Below are positions 23,039 through 31,322 of a stretch of 36,749 nt of DNA, piece after piece. Source of the stretch: Mesorhizobium helmanticense (lineage in GTDB: Bacteria > Pseudomonadota > Alphaproteobacteria > Rhizobiales > Rhizobiaceae); NCBI RefSeq assembly GCF_003034915.1, contig NZ_PZJX01000004.1, positions 1 to 36,749 on the forward strand, given 5' to 3'. Within the stretch, counting starts at the first letter, position 1; each line of letters begins with the position of its first letter. The notes beneath the pieces were generated by a model. It saw nothing but the letters and a program-made list of their open reading frames with translations. It did not search any database and was not told the DNA's origin. Both the position numbers and the translations under genes were made by a program.

Positions 23039-23935
23039 ATGATGCATGACGATCAGGTGGATATCGACATCGATATCGCTCGCCAGATGATCCGCGTTCA
23101 GTTTCCCCAGTATCGCCATGAGGAAATCACCTCGGTGAAGTCCTCGGGAACCGTTAATGCAATCTTCCGCATTGGCTCGAAGAGCGCCGCGCGGTTTCCA
23201 CTGCGGGCAATGAATCCGACCGACTGCGCCGATATGTTTCGGTCAGAGGCCGCTGCCATGGTTGAGCTTGGGGAACATTGCTTGTTTTCGACGCCTCAGC
23301 CGATTGGGCTCGGCGCGCCAGGTCCTCACTATCCGATGCCATGGGCATTGCAGACGTGGATCGAAGGCGAGGTTGCCACGCCGCACGGGCTAAGTGGATC
23401 GACGACGTTCGCCCTGGACCTTGCACACCTCGTGGCATCGTTGCGCAAAGCAGACACAAGGGGGCGGCGCTTCGACGGGCAAGGACGTGGAGGACATCTC
23501 TCCGATCATGACGACTGGATGGCTGTTTGTTTTGAAAACAGCGAGGGCCTTCTCGATGTGGCTCGGCTGCGCGATTTGTGGGCTGGCTTGCGGGAGTTGC
23601 CATCGCCAGAGCCTGTCGTGATGAGTCACAGGGACCTTATCCCGGCAAACCTTCTCGTCCAGGGCGGGCGCCTTGTCGGCGTGCTGGATGGTGGCAGTTT
23701 CGGACCAGCCGACCCATCGCTGGATCTGGTAGTCGCGTGGCATCTTCTGGACCGCGAACGAAGGGCGACTTTTCGGCGCCACCTTCAAGTTGAGGATCTC
23801 TGGTGGAAGCGTGGTTCTGCCTGGGCTTTCCAGCAGGCAATGGGTCTCGTCTGGTACTACCGTCGCACCAACCCCGCCATGAGTGAACTGGGGCGCAGCA
23901 CGATCTCTCGCATTCTCGACGACCCGGAAATCTGA
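23039..23935 (+). CDS. Aminoglycoside phosphotransferase (APH)-like kinase
   Basis: The product has 298 residues. The kinase-like fold is shown by VNAIFRIGSKSAARFPLRAM (lysine/arginine-containing N lobe), the catalytic loop VVMSHRDLIPANLLVQGGRL with Asp and Asn, and the magnesium motif GVLDGGSFGPADPSLDLVVA. Length and layout fit the APH family, which includes antibiotic kinases, choline kinases and many uncharacterised small-molecule kinases. The substrate is unknown; there is no reason to assume drug resistance. ATG 23039 is followed by a second ATG; AGGACAAG lies upstream. The VOC relic lies next to it on the other strand. Confidence 0.85.
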   Translation: MMHDDQVDIDIDIARQMIRVQFPQYRHEEITSVKSSGTVNAIFRIGSKSAARFPLRAMNPTDCADMFRSEAAAMVELGEHCLFSTPQPIGLGAPGPHYPMPWALQTWIEGEVATPHGLSGSTTFALDLAHLVASLRKADTRGRRFDGQGRGGHLSDHDDWMAVCFENSEGLLDVARLRDLWAGLRELPSPEPVVMSHRDLIPANLLVQGGRLVGVLDGGSFGPADPSLDLVVAWHLLDRERRATFRRHLQVEDLWWKRGSAWAFQQAMGLVWYYRRTNPAMSELGRSTISRILDDPEI

Positions 23936-24260
23936 ATCGAGCAGCCCCTCCGCCGTGCTGACGGGCGGGGCACTGCAGAGCCGCGCCTTGACTTCGCAAA
24001 TCGCGTCCCCAACTATAGATGTATGTGCACCGCCGCCAAAATCGTTAGCGATTTTCTTTTCCGGGTTTGCCCCATAGCGGGATCGTAACCCCCGGCTCGG
24101 TGGCCATGCGCGCCTCGGGCCGAGGGGTAACATCTAACATCGACATGTGAATTGGCGCACGGTCGCATCAGTCCCTGCATCGACGCATTCAGCAATAAAC
24201 TTTCGTCGCACCGACAACCGTTGACGACCCCTCTGCGGGTCCCAGGCGCGGGGCAGAAGC
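23936..24260. other. Gap without a gene
   Basis: A GC-rich stem (CCGCC/GGCGG around 23950-23970) follows the APH-like gene without a T-run. No other feature is seen. Confidence 0.35.
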
Positions 24261-24737
24261 ATGAGTATTCAAATGCAAGACAACAAGAAAACCCGGCGCA
24301 AGCCGATTATCCGCATCGCACAGTCGGAGCACGCACGTTTGTCGGCGCTAGCGAACACCGTTGCTGCCCGAAATCCTGAGGCGGCAGATGAACTGCTCGC
24401 CGAGCTCGAGCGCGCGCGCATTGTCGCCGATGGCTCGGTCTCCGCCGACACCGTGCGGATGGGCTCGATTGTGACGTTCAAGCCCGACACCGGTGATCGC
24501 AAAACGGTCACGCTGGTTTTCCCTGGCGATGCGGACATCTCCGACGGCAAGGTTTCGATCCTTACGCCGATTGGCACGGCTTTGATGGGCCTCTCGGCCG
24601 GGCAGTCGATCATGTGGACCGCCAGGGATGGACGCCAGCACCAGTTGCTGGTGCTTCAAGTGAGCCAGCCCGCTCCGGAAGGCGATACAGCCGATCGGCG
24701 CGTGCCATCGTTTTCGACAATTGCGACGCGCGTCTAG
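24261..24737 (+). CDS. rnk: Rnk-like nucleoside diphosphate kinase regulator
   Basis: The protein (158 residues) begins with a basic segment (MQDNKKTRRKPIIRIAQSEH), a short helical N-domain (LSALANTVAARNPEAADELL), then the GreA/GreB C-terminal fold: VRMGSIVTFKPDTGDRKTVT, LVFPGDADISDGKVSILTPI and GTALMGLSAGQSIMWTARDG. This is the Rnk arrangement: a shortened coiled coil that cannot reach into RNA polymerase as GreA does, with the FKBP-like domain that docks at the secondary channel. Rnk affects nucleotide pools and interferes with Gre factors. ATG 24261 or 24273 may be used. A second family member lies 155 bases downstream, with a stem-loop between. Confidence 0.85.
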   Translation: MSIQMQDNKKTRRKPIIRIAQSEHARLSALANTVAARNPEAADELLAELERARIVADGSVSADTVRMGSIVTFKPDTGDRKTVTLVFPGDADISDGKVSILTPIGTALMGLSAGQSIMWTARDGRQHQLLVLQVSQPAPEGDTADRRVPSFSTIATRV

Positions 24738-24795
24738 CCATGGGCGTTTCCATCCGTCTCCTCAATCATGCGGGCAGCCTCATCGCGGGAGTATG

Positions 24796-24832
24796 ACCCC
24801 TGCGCCGGCCAATCCTGGCCCGGCACAGGGGT
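24796..24832. terminator. Strong stem-loop between the two Rnk/GreA-type genes
   Basis: ACCCCTG (24796-24802) pairs with CAGGGGT (24826-24832), and GCCGG pairs with CCGGC inside. No T-run follows, so it may be a terminator, an attenuator or an RNA-stabilising stem. Confidence 0.45.
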
Positions 24833-24892
24833 AGCTCTCCCCGATCAACGCTTGACGCCGGATCCCTGCACAGGGCCGGCCGGAGACACGCC

Positions 24893-25456
24893 ATGCCCAC
24901 TATCGATAGCTGCCAACTGACCACCAAGGACTACACCATTCTTGAAGTGATGCAGGAACGCCGACCTGCCCGCGGCGATACCTTGTCGGCTATCCTACAA
25001 CGCAAGATTTCGAGCGCGGTTGTAGTGTTTCGCGAAGACATCCCTGCCAGCGTCGTGACACTCAGTACCCGCGTGGCCTATCGGGTGAACGACGGCCCAG
25101 CCGAAACCCGCATCGTCGCCCATGACGAGATGCGCGGTCTGGTTGGCATGCTTTTGCCCATCACCAATCCACGCGGCCTGGCGCTGCTTGGTCTGGCCGA
25201 AGGTCAGTCCATATCCATTCCGACGACGAACGGAGGCCTCGAAACATTGACGGTGGATGAAGTGGTGTATCAGCCGGAAGCCGCAAGGCGCGAGAGACTG
25301 AAGTTGGCGGGGGCTGCTGGGCCGGGCTCGCGGCGACCGGGAGGACCAGTTCTCCGCGTCGTCCATCTTTCCGATGAGGCGCAGGACAAAGCGGCAAAGC
25401 AAGTCATGGCGGCTTTAGACACCGGGTTCGACGACCCGGGTCCGTCAGCCGCGTGA
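24893..25456 (+). CDS. GreA/GreB C-terminal domain protein (second Rnk-like)
   Basis: The product has 187 residues. After a short N-terminal part (LTTKDYTILEVMQERRPARG, DTLSAILQRKISSAVVVFRE) it has the Gre C-terminal fold: VVTLSTRVAYRVNDGPAETR, IVAHDEMRGLVGMLLPITNP and RGLALLGLAEGQSISIPTTN. The N-terminal coiled coil is too short for transcript cleavage. A tail (EAARRERLKLAGAAGPGSRR and beyond) is longer than usual. It is probably an RNA polymerase-associated regulator. ATG 24893 starts it; no clear ribosome binding site is seen. Rhizobia often have several such genes, and a pair here suggests duplication and divergence. Confidence 0.8.
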   Translation: MPTIDSCQLTTKDYTILEVMQERRPARGDTLSAILQRKISSAVVVFREDIPASVVTLSTRVAYRVNDGPAETRIVAHDEMRGLVGMLLPITNPRGLALLGLAEGQSISIPTTNGGLETLTVDEVVYQPEAARRERLKLAGAAGPGSRRPGGPVLRVVHLSDEAQDKAAKQVMAALDTGFDDPGPSAA

Positions 25457-25582
25457 TGGGCTCGAGGACAAAAGCATCCGGCAGGCGATGGATGCGATCG
25501 TGCGGCACCCTGAAGTCGGATTCCCTTCCTTCGGGGTTTTGATGTAGTTTGGGCAGGCAGGCAGCCATGGAAGTTGAATACG

Positions 25583-27214
25583 ATGACGTATTTTGATCTA
25601 GGCACCTTCTCCCGCCGGCTGGACAACACGCCTTCCGAGGCTCAGATTTGGTTCGACCGGGGGCTGATCTGGCAATACGGATTTAACCACGAAGAGGCCA
25701 TCGCCTGTTACGAACACGTGCTCGAAGTGGCGCCGTCAAACGTCATGGCGCGATGGGGGATCGCCCACTGTCTGGGCCCAAACTACAACAAGCTATGGGA
25801 CGTCTTCGGCCCTGAGGAACGTACTGTCGCCTTGACGCGCGCCCGCGGCTTGCTCGCGGAGGCGCGCGATCTGTCCGCAACCCCAGTCGAGCGCGCATTG
25901 CTTGATGCGCTGGCGTCGCGGTTCCCTACTGATCCTGAGAGTACGGACTACGGCCCTTGGAATGACGATTTCGCTGCAGCGATGCGCACAGTATACGAGA
26001 GTTTCCCTGATGATCTGGATGTGACCGCGATCTTTGTCGAGGCACTGATCAACCGCACGCCTTGGGCGCTGTGGGATACTCGGACCGGGCAGCCTGCCGC
26101 TGGCACCTCGACGGAGGAAGCGCGCGTGGCATTGGACTGCGCCTTCACGACGCAGCCAGCAGCTTGGGGACATCCGGGGTTGTTGCATTTCTACATCCAT
26201 CTGATGGAGATGTCATCGACGCCAGAAAAAGCCTTGCCACATGGAGATCGGCTGGTGGGCCTCGTGCCAGACTCTGGGCATCTTATGCATATGGCGACGC
26301 ATATCGACGTCCTTTGCGGCGACTACCACAATGTCGTGGCGCGCAACCGGCAAGCGGCTCAGGTGGATCGTTCATACTTCGATCATGCAGGCGGTGAGAA
26401 CTTTTACACGGTCTACCGGATCCACAATCTTCACTTTCAAATCTACGGGGCCATGTTCCTCGGTCGCCCGTCGGATGCCTTCGAAGCTGCGAGGGCATTG
26501 GCGGAAAACCTGCCAGAGCCGGTGGTGCGTTACATGCCAGAGATGTTTGAAGCCTTTGCGCCGATGAAGTTGCACGTACTGATCCGCTTTGGCCGCTGGT
26601 CCTGCATCCTGGAAGAGGCCTTCCCCAAGGATGCGGAGCTTTACTCCTTCAGCACCGTCCTGTTGCATTATGCCCGGACCGTGGCTCTGTCCAACCTCGG
26701 TAGAATTCCCCAGGCCGAGGAAAGCGCTAGCCTTTTCGCGGCGGCGCGCGATGCAGTGCAACCCGAGCGCATGCTGTTTAACAACCCCTGCGCCGATATC
26801 TTGAAGGTTGCCGAAGCGATGATGCTAGGGGAGTTGCACTACAAATCCGGCCGCGTCCATGAAGGTCTGGACTTCCTGCGGCGTGCGGTCGATCTCGACG
26901 ACAATTTACTCTATGACGAGCCATGGGGTTGGATGCAGCCGACGCGACACGCGCTTGGCGCATTGCTGATGGATGCCGAACGATATGCTGAAGCTGAGGC
27001 TGTCTATCGCGCCGACCTTGGGCTTGATGCGACGTTGCCGCGGCCTTGCCAACACCCACGCAACGTCTGGAGCCTTCACGGCCTGCTTGAATGCCTTAGC
27101 CGACGGGGTGACGCGGTAGAAATCAGCGACGTCCGACAGCAGTTGGATCAGGCGCTGGCGCATGCAGAGGTTCCGATCATGGCATCATGTGCCTGTCGCA
27201 GCGCACCGCGATAA
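25583..27214 (+). CDS. TPR-repeat protein
   Basis: The protein (543 residues from ATG 25583; a TTG at 25574 is also in frame) begins with a TPR-like pair: SEAQIWFDRGLIWQYGFNHE then EAIACYEHVLEVAPSNVMAR and WGIAHCLGPNYNK. Further helical repeats include TEEARVALDCAFTTQPAAWG and GRVHEGLDFLRRAVDLDDNL, and near the end AERYAEAEAVYRADLG. His-rich segments (HPGLLHFYIHLMEMSSTPEK, HLMHMATHIDVLCGDYHNVV) may bind metal. No signal peptide is visible. It resembles a family of uncharacterised bacterial TPR proteins. Its partner is unknown. It stands alone. Confidence 0.75.
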   Translation: MTYFDLGTFSRRLDNTPSEAQIWFDRGLIWQYGFNHEEAIACYEHVLEVAPSNVMARWGIAHCLGPNYNKLWDVFGPEERTVALTRARGLLAEARDLSATPVERALLDALASRFPTDPESTDYGPWNDDFAAAMRTVYESFPDDLDVTAIFVEALINRTPWALWDTRTGQPAAGTSTEEARVALDCAFTTQPAAWGHPGLLHFYIHLMEMSSTPEKALPHGDRLVGLVPDSGHLMHMATHIDVLCGDYHNVVARNRQAAQVDRSYFDHAGGENFYTVYRIHNLHFQIYGAMFLGRPSDAFEAARALAENLPEPVVRYMPEMFEAFAPMKLHVLIRFGRWSCILEEAFPKDAELYSFSTVLLHYARTVALSNLGRIPQAEESASLFAAARDAVQPERMLFNNPCADILKVAEAMMLGELHYKSGRVHEGLDFLRRAVDLDDNLLYDEPWGWMQPTRHALGALLMDAERYAEAEAVYRADLGLDATLPRPCQHPRNVWSLHGLLECLSRRGDAVEISDVRQQLDQALAHAEVPIMASCACRSAPR

Positions 27215-28133
27215 GTGGCAAGGATCCGCTCGCCATCGAGTCTCGAACGCGTCCATTGCGCGCGCGAAGCCGACCGTCACTCTGCTGCAGGGCAATGATG
27301 CTCTGCACGAAGTCTTTGTCGAACCGTGGCAGTGCAGGTCTGCGATCTCGCGCATCCGCCAGGCCAGATGCTGCCCCAGTGTCCCCATGCTGGTTCTGCC
27401 TGGCCACCACCCCTTCACTGAAAACCTCCTCAGGGCCCCGGCGTCATCCATAATGCATGCGACCCGCCCAAAGGTCGTCTGCCGAATGGCAGCTATCCGC
27501 CGAGTTCGACGGGTTCCGGCCCCTTAGCCGACATCGCTCCAGCCAAACGCACGCTGCACCTGTTGCAAGCCAAGGGGCATCTCAGAACTACTGAGGACGG
27601 CCGCATATAAATGCCGGCGCCGTGGCCGCACGATCTCAACTGCGCGCGTGCCAATTCTAGGCGCGCTCCCTGGCTCAGGCTCGACATGGAGGCGTCCAGG
27701 TGCTCGACGATGCGAGCCGCTGCCATCGCTGCCCGCGCTAAGCCGCTGCAGTGTCGCATGGTCTCACTGTCTCAGGCGCTGCCCGTGGTGGCGTGGCGCC
27801 GCGTGGCATGGTGGCAGGTCTCATGCTGCCCGATGCATGGGCGATAGAGCGCAATTCACTTTGAAATCAAACGCTTATGCACTGCAGCACGGTTGCATTG
27901 ATGCATGTCGCTAGGTTGCGCGGACACAATAGCGCAATGATCTCAATGGTTTGACTGTGCCCGATCGATTGTATCTCATCTGCTCGATTGAATGTGTCCG
28001 AACGAAAAGCGTAATGAAATCAATCACATGTGGCTTTGGGTCCTTCCTCGGTGGGTCGATGGGTGGCGGGGAGCCCCGAGCGCGATTCACGCGGAATTTG
28101 AAAGTCAACACAGTGAAACAGGATCAAATGTGA
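27215..28133. other. Gap of ~0.9 kb between the TPR gene and the element
   Basis: No supported gene. A stretch reading AKRTLHLLQAKGHLRTTEDG before TAA near 27609 has the look of the end of a lost gene. No copy of the tRNA-Leu 3' end could be found here, so an attachment site is not identified. Confidence 0.4.
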
Positions 28134-28217
28134 GGATCGCTCACCTTCTGAGCCGATAGACGTGACAAACCCTCATGATTAACCGAGAAATGGGTAATTT
28201 TCGAGCAGAGAAACCGG

Positions 28218-28428
28218 TTCTCACCCTTCTCACCCTCGACTTTTGCAGGGTGAGAGAAAAAACCCTTTAAAATCAATACTCTCTCACCTTCTCACCTTTC
28301 TCACCCTAAAACCTAAGTAGTTTATATAGAGAAGGATCTGAAGGACAGGCATTCGCCTAGACCAGTGGTCATGTACCCCCGCTGCAAACTATATGGAAAC
28401 AGGGTGCGAGGGGTGAGAAGGGTGAGAA
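28218..28428. repeat. Iteron-like array of the 9-mer TTCTCACCC, in two opposed clusters
   Basis: TTCTCACCC occurs exactly at 28218-28226, 28227-28235 and 28298-28306, with near copies at 28281-28288 and 28289-28296 and one opposite copy at 28248-28256. On the right the reverse, GGGTGAGAA, occurs at 28411-28419 and 28420-28428, with a degenerate copy at 28402-28410. The copies are contiguous 9-mers. Between the clusters is an AT-rich stretch (28307-28333). Such opposed iterons around an AT-rich core, beside a Rep-like gene, are typical of replication origins of phage satellites. Confidence 0.6.
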
Positions 28429-28514
28429 GCGGGGTGGAAGTTAGGTTTAATCGCATTTCCTGCAAATCGGCCAAATGCGATAGGTTCGATCATCGTCCAC
28501 ATTCCATTTCCCAT

Positions 28515-28536
28515 GAAAAAACCCGCCGAAGCGGGT
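28515..28536 (-). terminator. Rho-independent terminator of the primase-helicase gene
   Basis: ACCCGC (28521-28526) and GCGGGT (28531-28536) form a stem with a CGAA/TTCG loop. On the minus strand it is followed by a T-run of seven. It lies 38 bases after the stop of the large gene. Confidence 0.85.
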
Positions 28537-28573
28537 CAAATCATCAGGAAACGATCATCGCATACAACCTAAC

Positions 28574-31144
28574 TCAGGGTCGCATGTAGACCCGACATTT
28601 TCCGTATTTTTTGTTGATCTCGCGGCCTGTCACCGAGCCTTCTGTGCGAGGCCAACCAACGATGAGCATGGCCTTTCCGATCTTCATGGCTTCGGTGTGA
28701 GGCACCGAGCCGTCGCGGCCTAGCATTTCTTCCCAAAGCTGCTGGACGCATGTCTCAGCGCGGTAGGCTTTCGGAGCATCCGGGTCCAGGTCGTCAAAGT
28801 CGTCGTCGGTGCCGATGGGGCGGTCCAGCCACGCCTCGATCTTGCCGGCCAGCATTTCCTCGCTGCTCTCGACGCGGCGGCTCTCCTGCATGACGAGGGC
28901 CTGGTCGGCGGCCTGATCGGTCAGGTGAAGCGGCAGGGTTTGGCCCTGATATTGCTTCTCCATCTCGCGGAAGATGTGCAGCGCCTCGGCCCACACCTGC
29001 ATAATTTCCCGGCGCAGCCGGGGATTGTCGATCTGGCCTACCAGCTTGCAAACGATCGGCCAGAAACGGCGTCCGCCTGTCTGGTCGCGCAAATACTCGC
29101 GATCGTTGGTCGAGCCGATGAAGATGCACTGGCGAGGAAAGTCCTTGGCCCGTTTCTCCCAGGCCAACCGCACCTTGTCGTGCGTGCGGCTGACGAAGGC
29201 TTTCAGGTCGTTGACCTCGGCGCGCGCCATGGACGAAAGCTCGCCGATCTCCAAAATCCAAGAGCCCTGCATCACTTCGACCATCTGCTTGGGATCGCTG
29301 ATGTCGCCAGTCAGTTCGTTATACCACTGCAGCCCGAGGATTTCGATGAAGGTGGATTTGCCCTTGCCCTGGGCGCCTTCCAGGATAGGCACGAAATCGA
29401 ACTTGTGACCAGGCCGCATGACGCGCGCCACGGCTCCGACGAAGGTCATCAGGGACGCTTGGCGATTGTATTCGTTGTCGTCGCAGCCGAGGTATTCGAT
29501 GAACAGGCGCTCGACTCGAGGCGTGCCATCCCAAACGGTTGATTCGAGCAGCTTCTTCACCGGGTGGAACGCGCGCTTCTGAGCACTCATGTCTATGGCG
29601 CCGCGCAGATCGCGGTCGGTCACCTTGATCCCGTAGCCCTTCATCTGCGTTTTGCTCTCGATGATGTTGCGGACGGCTGTGTCGTGGCTGTCGGTCCAGT
29701 TGTCGCCGTTCAGCGGGTCTTTGAGCTTCCAGATTTCACCGTCGAGGTTGACCGGATCGTGGCTCGAATCGCGTTTCTTCTTGGCGCGCTTCGGCTCAGC
29801 GATCAGCACAATTTCTTGCCGGAACTGGTTGAAGGCTGCGACCACCCGCATTCGGGGATCGTTGTTCACGATAAGACCGACGTTCGGAAGGGTGCTTTTG
29901 ACCTCGCCTTCCTCGTTGCGGTGCAACTTGCTCAGCCAGTCGGGGTCGATAGGGTCCGTTGCTTCCGCTTTCGCGGCCGGTGGCGAATCGTCGCCGAGCA
30001 AATCGGAGAGATCGAAATCGGATTTGGCGGGGATAACGGCCGGCAGATGCTCGAATGGATCGTCGTCGAGACCGAGATCAAGGTCGTTCTTTAGCTTGTT
30101 GTTGGCCGAAATCTGCATGAGCGTGGCCATGCGGACGGGGTTCTTCGAGTCCTGGCTGAACGAGCGCCACCTTACGGCCGCGTTCTTCGCGTCGAACTTC
30201 TCGGACTGTTTCGCCCATTCGCACCAGCGCTCGAAACCCTCGTTGGAGCCCCGGAACTGGTGATGCAGTGCCATGCCCACCTGCACATAGTCGTCGTAGT
30301 GGGCGCCGGCACCGTCGTTGGGAATGTGTTTGAGGATGTCGCTGATCTGCGCGGCGTCCAGGTCCATCGGCTCGGAGCGCACCAGGTCGAAAAGGTCATC
30401 TTCCTCGTCGCTTGGCTCAACGACAGAGCTTTGCACGCCCCACTTCTCGACCGTCTCAGCCGGGATGATTGGGCCGATGCCGAAGCCGATCATGTCGAGA
30501 TCGAGCGGCCGTTCCCAACGATAGGGGAGCTTGGTGTCGGGGTGGATCGACGGCGGCAGCACGACTTGGACGCCCGTGCCGAACAGGTCGATCATCCAGT
30601 CACGCTTGACGACGTATTTCTGCAGCCGATCGTCCCAAAGCTTTTCGAAGCCCTTGGACTGCGCGAGAGTCTTCTTGCGCAGCGGCTTGTCGGTGACGAA
30701 ATACAGATGGCGGCTCTCGCCGCCTGATCCGCTGATGACCGATGGCAGCGACCGCGCGCCAGGCCAAAGTGATTCGACCACGGCCCACGCCTCGGCGGCG
30801 AGTTCGGGTTTGCGGATGTCCAGGTCGAACACATGGAGATAGCCGCCCTCGGTCTTCGACGGCTCACCGAGCCGGATGCCGATGTTGGCGTTGTTGTGAT
30901 AGGTCGCGCGCAGGGAGGCTTCCGTCTGCACGGAAGCATTCGACCAGTCTTTCTCGATCGGTCGTTTCTCGAAGGGCACCAACCAATGAAGGGAAGCGCC
31001 GGCCTCGATTAGTGGACGGACGGAATCAAGCACGGTGTCGAGCATGGGAGCACTTGTCACCGAGCCGAAAAACAACAGATCGTCGGCATGAGACTGTTGA
31101 GGCGCTTGCAGGACAAGCGCGTTTTTGCTACTAGTAGCAAGCAA
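28574..31144 (-). CDS. Bifunctional primase-polymerase / VirE-type helicase replication protein
   Basis: From TTG 31144 the protein has 856 residues. The N-terminal part is a prim-pol domain: LVPFEKRPIEKDW, NIGIRLGEPS, YLHVFDLDIRKPELAAEAWA and SGSGGESRHLYFVTD. A PriCT-like segment follows (ISDILKHIPNDGAGAHYDDY, EGFERWCEWAKQSEKFDAKN). The C-terminal part is the VirE/D5-like ATPase with Walker A EGAQGKGKST, WILEIGELSSM, and IFIGSTNDREYLRDQTGGRR. It probably opens, primes and copies the element's own DNA. Start: the frame is open to GTG 31288, but that upstream part overlaps an operator and two hairpins. TTG 31144 has AAAGGA seven bases upstream; ATG 31045 is another choice. It is downstream of the integrase on the same strand, and iterons lie at its end. 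Confidence 0.85.
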   Translation of the reverse strand: MLATSSKNALVLQAPQQSHADDLLFFGSVTSAPMLDTVLDSVRPLIEAGASLHWLVPFEKRPIEKDWSNASVQTEASLRATYHNNANIGIRLGEPSKTEGGYLHVFDLDIRKPELAAEAWAVVESLWPGARSLPSVISGSGGESRHLYFVTDKPLRKKTLAQSKGFEKLWDDRLQKYVVKRDWMIDLFGTGVQVVLPPSIHPDTKLPYRWERPLDLDMIGFGIGPIIPAETVEKWGVQSSVVEPSDEEDDLFDLVRSEPMDLDAAQISDILKHIPNDGAGAHYDDYVQVGMALHHQFRGSNEGFERWCEWAKQSEKFDAKNAAVRWRSFSQDSKNPVRMATLMQISANNKLKNDLDLGLDDDPFEHLPAVIPAKSDFDLSDLLGDDSPPAAKAEATDPIDPDWLSKLHRNEEGEVKSTLPNVGLIVNNDPRMRVVAAFNQFRQEIVLIAEPKRAKKKRDSSHDPVNLDGEIWKLKDPLNGDNWTDSHDTAVRNIIESKTQMKGYGIKVTDRDLRGAIDMSAQKRAFHPVKKLLESTVWDGTPRVERLFIEYLGCDDNEYNRQASLMTFVGAVARVMRPGHKFDFVPILEGAQGKGKSTFIEILGLQWYNELTGDISDPKQMVEVMQGSWILEIGELSSMARAEVNDLKAFVSRTHDKVRLAWEKRAKDFPRQCIFIGSTNDREYLRDQTGGRRFWPIVCKLVGQIDNPRLRREIMQVWAEALHIFREMEKQYQGQTLPLHLTDQAADQALVMQESRRVESSEEMLAGKIEAWLDRPIGTDDDFDDLDPDAPKAYRAETCVQQLWEEMLGRDGSVPHTEAMKIGKAMLIVGWPRTEGSVTGREINKKYGKCRVYMRP
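31127..31142. promoter_or_regulatory. 16-bp perfect palindrome at the start of the primase-helicase gene
   Basis: TTGCTACTAGTAGCAA reads the same on both strands. It sits beside the likely TTG start and could be an operator for a dimeric repressor or a hairpin over the start. A second inverted repeat (AACCCGTC/GACGGGTT, 31169-31197) lies just upstream on the gene's strand. Confidence 0.5.
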
Positions 31145-31283
31145 GATTTGGTCCTTTCGAGTATTTGGAACCCGTCCGGTTGGCGCCGCGACGGGTTTCC
31201 CACTTAAATAGGGAAAAACCATAATACTGGCAGAGGTTACTTCTTGCAAGCTATTGATTTGTTTAACATTTATTGTGAAGTTT

Positions 31284-31300
31284 TTCACTTATAACGTGAA
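31284..31300. promoter_or_regulatory. Operator-like palindrome TTCAC-N7-GTGAA before the primase-helicase gene
   Basis: The sequence is TTCACTTATAACGTGAA. Extra half-sites occur at 31275-31279 (GTGAA) and 31304-31308 (TTCAC), the latter 20 bases from the first. The same 17-bp architecture lies before the integrase. Confidence 0.6.
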
Positions 31301-31322
31301 AGATTCACGCGAGACTATGTGC

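Noticed and set aside
27185..27759. Minus-strand frames between the TPR gene and the element
   Set aside because: Composition is shadow-like and no family or start signal was seen.
28218..28428. CRISPR array
   Set aside because: The repeats are only nine bases, mostly contiguous, in both orientations and without spacers or cas genes.
28925..30727. Several plus-strand frames of 150-205 codons
   Set aside because: All are antisense to the primase-helicase gene.
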